Below, one piece after another: positions 52,343-59,826 of a stretch of 64,000 bases of DNA. Positions within the stretch are counted from its first letter, which is position 1; each line of letters begins with the position of its first letter. The stretch comes from an uncultured Clostridia bacterium. Its GTDB lineage: Bacteria > Bacillota > Clostridia > Christensenellales > CAG-138. The DNA lies in NCBI GenBank assembly GCA_947168855.1, contig CAMVNO010000004.1, positions 186,001-250,000 of the forward strand, written 5' to 3'. The notes under the pieces were generated by a model that was not told the origin of the DNA, did no database searches, and was given only the letters and a program-made list of their open reading frames with translations. The position numbers and the translations under genes are program-made.

Positions 52343-53247
52343 GGATTTCCTCCTTCTGAGGCTTGTGGATCGAAATACGCAAGAACGCCCATTAAGATCC
52401 CAAATGCCATCTTATCCTGAAAAGTGTCGTTCGTCAAGAGCAAGTCTTCCGATTCGTTGCTCAAATGCCCCATTTCTATACAAACGATCGGTCGCGTGCA
52501 CCAGTTGAAGCCCGTTTGCTCGCTGCTGTACGTGATGCCGTTGCGCTTTTGCAAGGAAAGACCGGTCTCCTCGCAGTACTGTTCGATGATCGCCGACGCC
52601 GCGCGTACGTTCTCGTTATAGAACGCCGTACGTTCCTTGTTCGGCAGCAGCATGAACGCGCCGCGCACGCTCGGATCGTCCGTTCCGTTGCAGTGCAGCC
52701 GGATCGCAAGGTCGACCTCCGCTTCGTTGAACAGCTCCGCGCGTTCGCGGTTGCTGATATTCACGCTGTTCGTCGTCCGCGTGATCACGACTTCCGCGCC
52801 GCATTCCTCCAGCAGCGTTTTGAGCTTCAGCGCGACGTTCAGATTTACCTCGTATTCATAGATCCCGGTCGCGATGCCGCGCGTACCGGTGGAGCATTTC
52901 ATCTTGGTCTTTGTTTCGTCCGGCGCGATCGGCTCCGGATTGAAATTCGCGCGCTGCTGATGTCCCGGGTCGAGCCCGATTTTGATCCCCGCAAGCGGCG
53001 GGGGCGGGGGTGTCGGCGTCGGCTCGGGCGTGGGTTCCGGCGTCGGCGGAAGCGTCGGCGCAGGGGTGGGAGTCGGCATGTTATAAACGATCGTGTCGGT
53101 TTCCGGCGTTTTGAACGCAACCTCTTCCGGCGTTGCGGACGGCTGCTCTGTCGGCGCAGGCGTATCCGTCACCTCCGCTTCCTGCGGGATTGTGCAGGCA
53201 AGCGCAAGCAAGAGAAGAAGCAATGCAATAAACCGGAATCGTTTCAT
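52339..53247 (-). CDS. N-acetylmuramoyl-L-alanine amidase lipoprotein with Pro-rich linker
   Basis: A 302-residue lipoprotein: signal MKRFRFIALLLLLLALAC with Cys18, then a Thr/Pro/Glu linker (about 55-85) ending in PTPPPPP. The Amidase_3 domain starts IKIGLDPGHQ (zinc His), then YEYEVNLNVALKLK (zinc Glu), IRLHCNGTDD (zinc His) and CIEMGHLSN with the catalytic Glu. It should cut wall stem peptides outside the cell. The ATG at 53247 lies three bases after the recR stop. It is the second such amidase in the window and the larger. Confidence 0.9.
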   Translation of the reverse strand: MKRFRFIALLLLLLALACTIPQEAEVTDTPAPTEQPSATPEEVAFKTPETDTIVYNMPTPTPAPTLPPTPEPTPEPTPTPPPPPLAGIKIGLDPGHQQRANFNPEPIAPDETKTKMKCSTGTRGIATGIYEYEVNLNVALKLKTLLEECGAEVVITRTTNSVNISNRERAELFNEAEVDLAIRLHCNGTDDPSVRGAFMLLPNKERTAFYNENVRAASAIIEQYCEETGLSLQKRNGITYSSEQTGFNWCTRPIVCIEMGHLSNESEDLLLTNDTFQDKMAFGILMGVLAYFDPQASEGGNP

Positions 53248-53251
53248 TCTT

Positions 53252-53845
53252 TTACAGGATCCTTCGCCCTTCCAGCGCTTTGGCGAGCGTGACCTCGTCG
53301 GTATACTCCAGATTGCCGCCGATCGGAATGCCGTGCGCAATGCGCGACGTCAGAATTCCCATCGGCTTCAGAAGCTTTGCAATGTACGAAGCGGTCGCTT
53401 CGCCCTCCACGTCCGGGTTGGTCGCAAGGATGACCTCCTTGACCGTGCCGGTCTTGCAGCGCTCCAGAAGCGCGTTGATGCGCAGCGCGCCCGGACCGAT
53501 GCCGTTCATCGGCGAGAGCGAGCCGTTCAGCACATGATAGCGCCCGTGGAACTCGCGCGTTTTTTCCATGGAGAGCACGTCGCGCGCGTCGCTCACAACG
53601 CACACGACCTCGTCCGTCCGCTTCGGATCGGCGCACAGCTCGCAGGTTTCCAGATCGGTGAACGCGCCGCAGATCGGGCACGGATGCACCTTTTCGCGTG
53701 CGGAAAGGATCGCGTCGGCAAGCTCGGTCGCCTGTTCCTTCTGTACGCTCAGAAGATGGTACGCAAGCCGCTGCGCGGTCTTCCGTCCGACGCCCGGCAG
53801 ACGGGCAAGCTGCGTCGTCAGTTTTTCGATGGATTCGATCGCCAT
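53252..53845 (-). CDS. recR: Recombination mediator protein RecR
   Basis: A 197-residue protein of the RecFOR pathway, which loads RecA on gapped DNA. The N-terminal helix-hairpin-helix (LARLPGVGRKTAQRLAYHLL), the C4 zinc finger CPICGAFTDLETCELC, the Toprim domain (VVSDARDVLSMEKT) and the Walker-B-like C-terminus with HGIPIGGNLEYTDEVTLAKAL are all present. It begins one base after the stop of the YbaB gene. Confidence 0.96.
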   Translation of the reverse strand: MAIESIEKLTTQLARLPGVGRKTAQRLAYHLLSVQKEQATELADAILSAREKVHPCPICGAFTDLETCELCADPKRTDEVVCVVSDARDVLSMEKTREFHGRYHVLNGSLSPMNGIGPGALRINALLERCKTGTVKEVILATNPDVEGEATASYIAKLLKPMGILTSRIAHGIPIGGNLEYTDEVTLAKALEGRRIL

Positions 53846-53846
53846 A

Positions 53847-54191
53847 TCAGAAACCGAGACCGATGCCTCCGGTGATCTTGCTCATTTCGCGTTCGACCGT
53901 GTCGCCCGCTTCCTTCAGCGCGGCGTTCACGCCCGCCACGATCAGATCCTCGAGCATTTCGACGTCGTCCGGATCGACGCACGCCGGATCGAGCTTGATC
54001 GACTGCACCGTCTTGTCGCCCAACACCGTCACGGTGACCATGCCGCCGCCCGCGGTCGCCGAGAACTCGGTCGCGTTCAGCTCCTGCTGTTTTTTCTCGA
54101 TCTCCTGCTGCATTCTCTGGGCTTTCATCATCATCTGCTGCATATTCATGCCGCCGCCCATACCGCCTCTCGGGAATCCGCCTTTTGCCAT
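53847..54191 (-). CDS. YbaB/EbfC family nucleoid-associated protein
   Basis: A 114-residue DNA-binding protein. A Gly/Met-rich start (GGFPRGGMGGGMNMQQMMMK) precedes the usual helix AQRMQQEIEKKQQEL and the beta sheet core TAGGGMVTVTVLGDKTVQSI. The C-terminal helix reads LEDLIVAGVNAALKEA. It has the standard place between dnaX and recR, 13 bases after dnaX. The long GGM leader is somewhat unusual. Confidence 0.93.
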   Translation of the reverse strand: MAKGGFPRGGMGGGMNMQQMMMKAQRMQQEIEKKQQELNATEFSATAGGGMVTVTVLGDKTVQSIKLDPACVDPDDVEMLEDLIVAGVNAALKEAGDTVEREMSKITGGIGLGF

Positions 54192-54204
54192 GTTGATACC
54201 TCCG

Positions 54205-55812
54205 TTAATTGATCGTCAGAGAGCTTCCGAAAAGCTCCTTCAGTTTTTCTTCGTTTTCGTCCCTGAGCGCAGCGAGCCGGAACGCAAGCTCCGTGCCCGG
54301 CCGCACCGCCGCGATCGCGTCGTTTGCGATCTTCAGATTGCGCGCCGCGCGCATGCCGCTCATGCTGTTCTCCTGCGTCGCCGGAAACTCGACCGTCAGA
54401 ACGTCGTCTTCGAACGCCGCCCCGCGCGTGTCCTTCACATAGAAAAACACCATCGGGTTCATTTCTTTGATCTTCTGCTTTGCCCTCTCCCAGATGTCCG
54501 CCGCTTCGCTGTTCGCGGCAGGCGCGGGAACGGGCGGTTCTGCCGTCGGCGCGGGTTCCGGTTCGGGCGCCGGCGGCTCCTCGGGCAGAGGCGCTTCCTC
54601 CCACGGAGGCGCTGGCTCCGGTTCCGGCGCGGGCGCCGCACTTTCCCGTTTTTCAAAAACGGGCGCGGCAGCCGGGCGCGTCTCGAGAAGCGCCACGCGC
54701 GCTTCCAGCGCGGCAAAGCTTGCGTCGTCCGCCGGGCGGCAGATGCGCAAAAACATCGTTTCAATCGGAATGCGCGGCGCGGGGAAGAGTTTCAGCTTGC
54801 TCTGCACCGAAAGGATCTGCTCCATTGCGTACAGGATGCGCGCCTCGTCGGCGTCCTTTGCAACCTTCAGGTATCGCGCCATCTGATCGTCGGTGCAGTC
54901 CAGAAGATCCTTGCAGTCGCCGCAGGTCTTCGCAAGCAACAGCGCCCGGAAATGCTTCGAGAGATCGCCCAGAAACACGCCGAGATCCCTGCCGCTTCGC
55001 ACCACGTCGTCCAAAGCGCGCACCGCGTCCTTCGCTTCGCCGGACAGCAGCGCCTTTGCGGTGTCCTCAAGCGCGGCCGCGGAGACCGATCCGAGCGCGT
55101 CCAGAACGTCCTGTTCCGTAACCTTGTTTCCGGCAAACGACAGGCATTGATCGGCAAGCGACAGCGCGTCGCGCATGCCGCCGTCCGCCGCCCGTGCGAT
55201 GAGCCGAAGCCCGTTCGGTTCGATGCTTGCGCCCGCCTTTTCGAGCACGGCGGAAAGATTCGTTACGATATGCGCGATCGTGAGCCGGTGGAAATCGAAC
55301 CGCTGACACCGCGAAATGATCGTCGCGGGGAGCTTTTGCGGCTCGGTCGTGGCAAGGATAAAGAGCACGTGCTTCGGCGGCTCCTCGAGCGTTTTCAAAA
55401 GCGCGTTGAACGCCGCGTTCGAGAGCATGTGCACCTCGTCGATGATGAACACGCGGTATTTAAGCTCCAGCGGCGCAAACTGCGCCTGCTCGATCAGCGA
55501 ACGAACGTTGTCCACGCTGTTGTTCGACGCCGCGTCGATCTCGATCACGTCGGCGCTGCCCGCTTTGACAAGCCGGCAGGCGGCGCAGACCCCGCACGGC
55601 TCGCCGTCCTTCGGGTCAAGGCAGTTGACCGCGCGCGAAAGGATCTTCGCCGAAGTCGTTTTGCCCGTCCCGCGCGAGCCGCAGAACAGATAGGCGTGGG
55701 ACAGCTTGCCTTCCCGCACCTGATTTTTCAGGATGGTGGTGATATGATCCTGCCCGATGACCTCCTTGAAGGTCTCCGGACGGTATTCACGGTACAATGC
55801 GCGTCGTGCCAA
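54205..55812 (-). CDS. dnaX: DNA polymerase III subunit gamma/tau
   Basis: A 535-residue clamp-loader ATPase. Walker A FCGSRGTGKTTSAKIL near residue 45, zinc Cys (PCGVCAAC), Walker B FIIDEVHMLS, sensor LATTEPQKLP and the SRC arginine finger text ISRCQRFDF are present. Residues 370-440 are a Pro/Glu/Ala linker, followed by a tau-like C-terminal domain. The promoter TTGTGA-17-TATAAT lies back to back with a promoter for the plus-strand gene at 55936. It leads the set dnaX-ybaB-recR-amidase-arcA-arcB. Confidence 0.95.
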   Translation of the reverse strand: MARRALYREYRPETFKEVIGQDHITTILKNQVREGKLSHAYLFCGSRGTGKTTSAKILSRAVNCLDPKDGEPCGVCAACRLVKAGSADVIEIDAASNNSVDNVRSLIEQAQFAPLELKYRVFIIDEVHMLSNAAFNALLKTLEEPPKHVLFILATTEPQKLPATIISRCQRFDFHRLTIAHIVTNLSAVLEKAGASIEPNGLRLIARAADGGMRDALSLADQCLSFAGNKVTEQDVLDALGSVSAAALEDTAKALLSGEAKDAVRALDDVVRSGRDLGVFLGDLSKHFRALLLAKTCGDCKDLLDCTDDQMARYLKVAKDADEARILYAMEQILSVQSKLKLFPAPRIPIETMFLRICRPADDASFAALEARVALLETRPAAAPVFEKRESAAPAPEPEPAPPWEEAPLPEEPPAPEPEPAPTAEPPVPAPAANSEAADIWERAKQKIKEMNPMVFFYVKDTRGAAFEDDVLTVEFPATQENSMSGMRAARNLKIANDAIAAVRPGTELAFRLAALRDENEEKLKELFGSSLTIN

Positions 55813-55862
55813 GATCTTCTTCCTTTCCGAAGCGGCGGAAGCCGCACACTCTTTCAGAATGT

Positions 55863-55891
55863 ATTATAGCACATCGTTTTCGGAATCACAA
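55863..55891 (-). promoter_or_regulatory. dnaX promoter
   Basis: On the minus strand TTGTGA, 17 bases, TATAAT preceded by TGC. Confidence 0.75.
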
Positions 55892-55900
55892 TCCACAAGG

Positions 55901-55929
55901 TTGACCGAATATTGAAATAAGTGTAAAAT
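55901..55929 (+). promoter_or_regulatory. Consensus promoter predicting a leaderless transcript
   Basis: TTGACC at 55901-55906, exactly 17 bases, TAAAAT at 55924-55929, then AACGGT and the ATG at 55936. No ribosome binding site is present. Its -35 lies ten bases from the -35 of the divergent dnaX promoter. Confidence 0.8.
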
Positions 55930-55935
55930 AACGGT

Positions 55936-57120
55936 ATGAAGCATGAAAAACGGTACCGTTCCACCGGAAAGATCGGTAAATATCTGACGCGCTTCCGCAT
56001 CATGCCCTGGATCGAGCTGCTGCTCGTGCTGGGCTTTCTTGCCGCGCTCGGATGGGCGTTCTGGAAATACGCGATCCCGTTTTTCAACAACCTCGGCAAC
56101 GGCGCCTATTCCTGCCGGAAGGAGATCGCAACGCCGGTTCCGCAAACGCCCGAACCGACGCCGGAGCCCACGCGCGATCCGTATCCCGATCACGCGCTTT
56201 ACAACGCGGATCTGAAGTCCGTGCAGACGGAGATCGTCATTCCCGAGTACCAGTACGCAGCCGACGTCGGCGTATATTCCGGCACGCTCTATGCCGCGAT
56301 CGGCAATTACACGCAGGACGGCACGGCGGCGTTCGTGCGGCTGCTCCTCTATGACGTCTCTGCGCACAAGCAGAAATATCTCAGCCTGCCTTTGACCTAC
56401 AAGAGCATCCGGTTCCCCGTGATGAACGACCGCTGGATCGTCTATCTCGACGCGGCGGCAAACGGCGGCGGGCAGATGACGGCATACAACCGCGCAACGA
56501 AGGAAACGCGCGTGCTGAAGGTCGTGCACACGGGACTTCCCAAGCCCGTGATTGACGGGGATACCGCGTTCTGGATCGAGCGCACGGGGCAGTCCCGCGA
56601 CAAGCTCTTTGCCGTCGATCTTCTGACCGGCGAGAGCGCAACGCTTGCGATCTACGACGGCGCTTCCTACGCGCTGTCGAAACCGTTCGCGTTCGAAGGC
56701 ACGCTCCTGTACGTCGCGCCGGACGGACAGCTCACCGGGCTGAACCTTTCTTCGGGCGCAAGCGAAACGATCAAACCGGACGCCTCATACGTCCACGATC
56801 CGCAGATGAACGCGGACGGGATCGCGTTCCTCGATTCCGATCACGCAAGGAACGGGCATATTCTCTGGTACGACGGACAGACGACGACGGAGGTCGTTTC
56901 GGGGGCGGTCGATTTTGTCCTCGGCAACGGCTTTATCGCCTATTCGCGGTTCAATAAGAATTATGTGTATTACTACGGCGACGGCACGACGTTCTGCACG
57001 ACACGCAGCGACGAGACCGCCATCCTGCTCGGCGGCGGCGAGGACGTGATCGCGTGGATGGACGTCACCTGGCGCGACAAGGACATCATGGAATTTATGA
57101 CGGTCGGAGAAAAGCAATGA
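55936..57120 (+). CDS. Membrane-anchored protein with predicted beta-propeller ectodomain
   Basis: A 394-residue protein. A basic N-terminus (MKHEKRYRSTGKIGKYLTRFR) and one membrane helix (residues 25-45) anchor it, followed by a short Pro/Thr/Glu linker (TPEPTPEPT). The rest is a series of beta strands with repeated YxD/WIVYLD/AFWIE/LLYVAPDG units, the look of a DUF5050-like or WD-type propeller. The ligand is unknown. It has a leaderless-type promoter, and its stop overlaps the radA start (ATGA, 57117-57120). Confidence 0.75.
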   Translation: MKHEKRYRSTGKIGKYLTRFRIMPWIELLLVLGFLAALGWAFWKYAIPFFNNLGNGAYSCRKEIATPVPQTPEPTPEPTRDPYPDHALYNADLKSVQTEIVIPEYQYAADVGVYSGTLYAAIGNYTQDGTAAFVRLLLYDVSAHKQKYLSLPLTYKSIRFPVMNDRWIVYLDAAANGGGQMTAYNRATKETRVLKVVHTGLPKPVIDGDTAFWIERTGQSRDKLFAVDLLTGESATLAIYDGASYALSKPFAFEGTLLYVAPDGQLTGLNLSSGASETIKPDASYVHDPQMNADGIAFLDSDHARNGHILWYDGQTTTEVVSGAVDFVLGNGFIAYSRFNKNYVYYYGDGTTFCTTRSDETAILLGGGEDVIAWMDVTWRDKDIMEFMTVGEKQ

Positions 57121-58448
57121 AGGAAAAAACGCTGTACGTGTGCGGAGAATGCGGCTATGAAACGCCGCGCTGGATGGGAAAATGCCCGCAATGCGGAAGC
57201 TGGAACACGCTCGTCGAAGAGGAGCGCGTGCTTTCGCGCGGCACGGCGTCCGCCGGAACCAGGGCGGTGCCGCTTCAAAATGTGCGCGCCGAGGCGCAGA
57301 CGCGTCTTTCCACCGGCATCGGCGAGCTTGACCGCGTGCTCGGCGGCGGGCTTGTCCCGGGCATGGTCGTGCTGTTAGGCGGCGATCCCGGCATCGGCAA
57401 ATCGACGCTGCTCTTGGAAGCGGCGGACAACCTTTCCGCCTCCGGTCCGGTGCTGTACGTCTCCGGCGAGGAGAGCAATTCGCAGATCAAGCTCCGCGCC
57501 GACCGGCTGAATGTTTCGGGTGAGAACCTCTATTTATACACCGAGACCTCCGCGGAGGACGCGATCGAGCGCGCAAAGGAAACGAAGGCGCGGATGCTGA
57601 TCGTCGACTCGATCCAGACGATGGAAACCGAAGCCGCCGAAAGCGCCGCGGGCAGCGTTTCGCAGGTGCGCGCGGCGACGGCGCTGTTCACGCGGTTTGC
57701 CAAGGATACCGGCACGGTCGTGTGGATCGTCGGGCACGTCACCAAGGACGGCGCGATCGCCGGTCCGCGCGTGCTCGAGCACATCGTCGACACCGTGCTG
57801 TATTTTGAGGGCGACCGGCACGAGGGACTCCGGCTTTTGCGCGCGGTCAAAAACCGCTTCGGCTCGACCGACGAGCTCGGCGTGTTCGAGATGTGCGAGA
57901 CCGGCATGCGTGAGGTCGGCGATCCCGCGTCGCTGTTCGTTTCGGGACGGAACGTCGCGGGCACCGCGGTCACCTGCGTGCTCGAGGGCTCGCGTCCGCT
58001 CGTCTGCGAGATCCAGTCGCTTTTATGCCCCTCGGCGTTTCAAAGCCCCCGGCGCACCGCGGTCGGGCTCGACGTGAACAGGCTCAATGTACTGCTTGCC
58101 GTGCTCGAACGCAAGGCGCGGCTCCGCGTGTCCGACAAGGACGTCTACTGCGACGTCGCGGGGAGTCTGCGCATCGTCGACCGCGGCGCGGACCTTGCGA
58201 CCGCGATGTGCATTGCGTCCTCGATCCTCGAAAAGCCGCTGCCCGAAAAGACCGCCGTGATCGGTGAAGTGGGGCTGACCGGCGAGATCCGTTCCGCGTC
58301 CCAGCTCGATACGCGCATCAAGGAAGCGGTCCGTCTCGGCTACACGACCGTTCTGATCCCCGCCCGATCGAAGGTCTCCGATCACGCCTGCCGCCTTGTG
58401 CGCGTCTCCGACGTCTCCGAAGCCATCCGCGCGCTGTTTATGGATTGA
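57117..58448 (+). CDS. radA: DNA repair protein RadA
   Basis: A 443-residue RecA-like branch-migration ATPase. The N-terminal zinc finger CGECGYETPRWMGKCPQCGS is complete, Walker A is GGDPGIGKSTLL, the family-specific KNRFG motif is in AVKNRFGSTDELG, and the C-terminal Lon-like domain (VAGSLRIVDRGADLATAM, AVIGEVGLTGEIR) follows. The ATG at 57117 overlaps the stop of the upstream gene and begins right before the zinc finger. Confidence 0.96.
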   Translation: MKEKTLYVCGECGYETPRWMGKCPQCGSWNTLVEEERVLSRGTASAGTRAVPLQNVRAEAQTRLSTGIGELDRVLGGGLVPGMVVLLGGDPGIGKSTLLLEAADNLSASGPVLYVSGEESNSQIKLRADRLNVSGENLYLYTETSAEDAIERAKETKARMLIVDSIQTMETEAAESAAGSVSQVRAATALFTRFAKDTGTVVWIVGHVTKDGAIAGPRVLEHIVDTVLYFEGDRHEGLRLLRAVKNRFGSTDELGVFEMCETGMREVGDPASLFVSGRNVAGTAVTCVLEGSRPLVCEIQSLLCPSAFQSPRRTAVGLDVNRLNVLLAVLERKARLRVSDKDVYCDVAGSLRIVDRGADLATAMCIASSILEKPLPEKTAVIGEVGLTGEIRSASQLDTRIKEAVRLGYTTVLIPARSKVSDHACRLVRVSDVSEAIRALFMD

Positions 58449-58450
58449 TC

Positions 58451-58975
58451 ATGCTGTATCACGGTTCCTATCTCGGCGGCTTGTCCGTCATTGCCGCACA
58501 TTCCCGCTCGCACACGACCGGAAAACCGGTCGCGTACTTTACCGAACACCGTGCTTATGCGCTCGTCTGCTGCCGTCCGCCGTCCGAGAATTTCGTTACC
58601 GCCGGGATTAAGAACGACGGCAGACTGCATTATTTCGAGCGTTTTCCGAACCAACTGCAAATCATGTACGACGGCAAAGCCGGGTATCTGTATACCGTCC
58701 GGCGTACGGAAGGCATGACGCCTGCGTCGAAGCCGCAGGCGTATGAGAGCAGCACGGACGTCCCGGTCCTTTCCTGTGAGCGGATCGAAAACGTGTATGA
58801 AGCGCTTCTGGAAGAAATGCGTTGCGGGACGATGATCCTGCACCGATACGAAGATATTGATCCGGCGGAACAGAAGGAAATGGCCGTGCATATACGGGAA
58901 TCCCTTCTGAACGATCCTATGTCCGAGCCGTACCGCACGTTTTTGATCGAGCATTTCAGGGATTTGTGGGATTGA
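58451..58975 (+). CDS. Hypothetical protein with LYHGS start
   Basis: A 174-residue soluble protein two bases after the radA stop, with no ribosome site, so it may depend on re-initiation. It begins MLYHGSYLGGLSVIAAHSRS and has VAYFTEHRAYAL, an opening reminiscent of ADP-ribosyltransferase-like folds (LYHGS, then a short strand) but without a clear catalytic Glu that I can defend. The C-terminal 70 residues are helical and charged (YEALLEEMRCGTMILHRYED). I do not assign a function. Confidence 0.65.
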   Translation: MLYHGSYLGGLSVIAAHSRSHTTGKPVAYFTEHRAYALVCCRPPSENFVTAGIKNDGRLHYFERFPNQLQIMYDGKAGYLYTVRRTEGMTPASKPQAYESSTDVPVLSCERIENVYEALLEEMRCGTMILHRYEDIDPAEQKEMAVHIRESLLNDPMSEPYRTFLIEHFRDLWD

Positions 58976-59001
58976 GATGTGTTTCGGAATTCGCCTGTAA
59001 C

Positions 59002-59020
59002 CGGCAGGGACGGTCATTGC
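59002..59020. repeat. Truncated REP half-element
   Basis: CGGCAGGGACGGTCATTGC matches 18 of 19 bases of the second palindrome unit at 59072-59090 but lacks the closing arm. Confidence 0.6.
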
Positions 59021-59023
59021 AAT

Positions 59024-59098
59024 TTGAGGCGGACGATCGATGATCGTCCCAACAGGAATATACCCCATGAACGGCAGGGACGGGCATTGCCCGTCCGC
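59024..59098. repeat. REP doublet, left copy (75 bp)
   Basis: Two palindromes, GGACGATC-GAT-GATCGTCC and GGACGGGCA-T-TGCCCGTCC, are joined by a spacer holding CAACAGGAATATACC. A direct repeat lies at 59655-59729 with one difference visible over 75 bases. It precedes the transposase by 14 bases. Confidence 0.9.
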
Positions 59099-59112
59099 AA
59101 AGAACAGGAACA

Positions 59113-59658
59113 ATGGATAGGGAAACGACAATCGCGGCAGATTTGCCGAAACGAAAAAGCAATCGTCTGAAATGCTACGATTACAGCGAGAATGGCGGTT
59201 ATTTTATTACGATATGTACGGAGCAGCGAAAGCCGCTCCTTTCGCGCGTTGCGAATATCGCTGTTCCGCACACAGGAGACGTCGTGTATCAGCCGATTCC
59301 AAAGATTATTCTGACCGGAATCGGGTCAATTGTTGCGGATGCAATTTCCGAGATTCCGAAACGATATGAAGGCGTCTTTGTGGATGCGTCCGTCATTATG
59401 CCGAATCACGTACACATGATGCTTCGGATCGAAAAGGAAGGCGGACGGGCTATGCCCGTCCCTACCGATCGTCCGACCCTCTCCCGAATCATGCAGCAAT
59501 TTAAGGGAATAGTCACAAAACGTGCTCAAGCCGTTGTATGGCAGTCGCACTTTTACGATCATGTGATCCGAAACGAGTCCGATTATCTGGAATGCATGCG
59601 GTATATTGAGGAAAACCCTCTGAAATGGCTTCTCCGGCAGGACGAATATGCGAATTGA
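59113..59658 (+). mobile_element. REP-associated tyrosine transposase (RAYT, Y1/IS200-like)
   Basis: A 181-residue HUH enzyme. The metal-binding HVH is in MPNHVHMML (His99, His101) and the candidate nucleophile is Tyr148 in SHFYDHVIRNESDY. RKSNRLKCYDYSENGGYFIT at the start is typical of the RAYT branch. RAYTs act on REP palindromes of their own genome. Here 75-bp REP doublets flank the gene directly, and the right copy includes the stop codon. A third REP unit lies inside the gene (59441-59467), adding about nine residues (GGRAMPVPT) after the HUH strand. The frame is intact, so the protein may still work. Confidence 0.9.
59441..59467 (-). repeat. REP unit embedded in the transposase coding sequence
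   Basis: These 27 bases are the reverse complement of 59703-59729 with one mismatch. They are translated in frame as part of the transposase, between the HUH motif and the Tyr region. Confidence 0.88.
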
Positions 59659-59729
59659 GGCGGACGATCGATGATCGTCCCAACAGGAATATACCCCATG
59701 AACGGTAGGGACGGGCATTGCCCGTCCGC
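59655..59729. repeat. REP doublet, right copy (75 bp)
   Basis: Same order and direction as the left copy at 59024-59098, with CGGTAGGG in place of CGGCAGGG. It begins one base before the transposase stop codon and includes it. Confidence 0.9.
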
Positions 59730-59785
59730 TTCCTTTCATAGGCAAATCGCGCTTCCCGCGCGTACCGTCCTCCGGCGAATACGAC

Positions 59786-59815
59786 AAAGGACCTCCCTGT
59801 TCGGAAGGTCCTTTT
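59786..59815. terminator. Terminator after folD
   Basis: Stem AAAGGACCT/AGGTCCTTT closes a 30-base hairpin between the REP element and the folD stop. T-runs are short on both sides. Confidence 0.65.
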
Positions 59816-59826
59816 GCTGTTATGCC

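Noticed and set aside
55813..55862. Signal recognition particle RNA gene near dnaX, as in many Firmicutes
   Set aside because: The gap is only about 120 bases, filled by two promoters, and lacks the conserved SRP tetraloop region.
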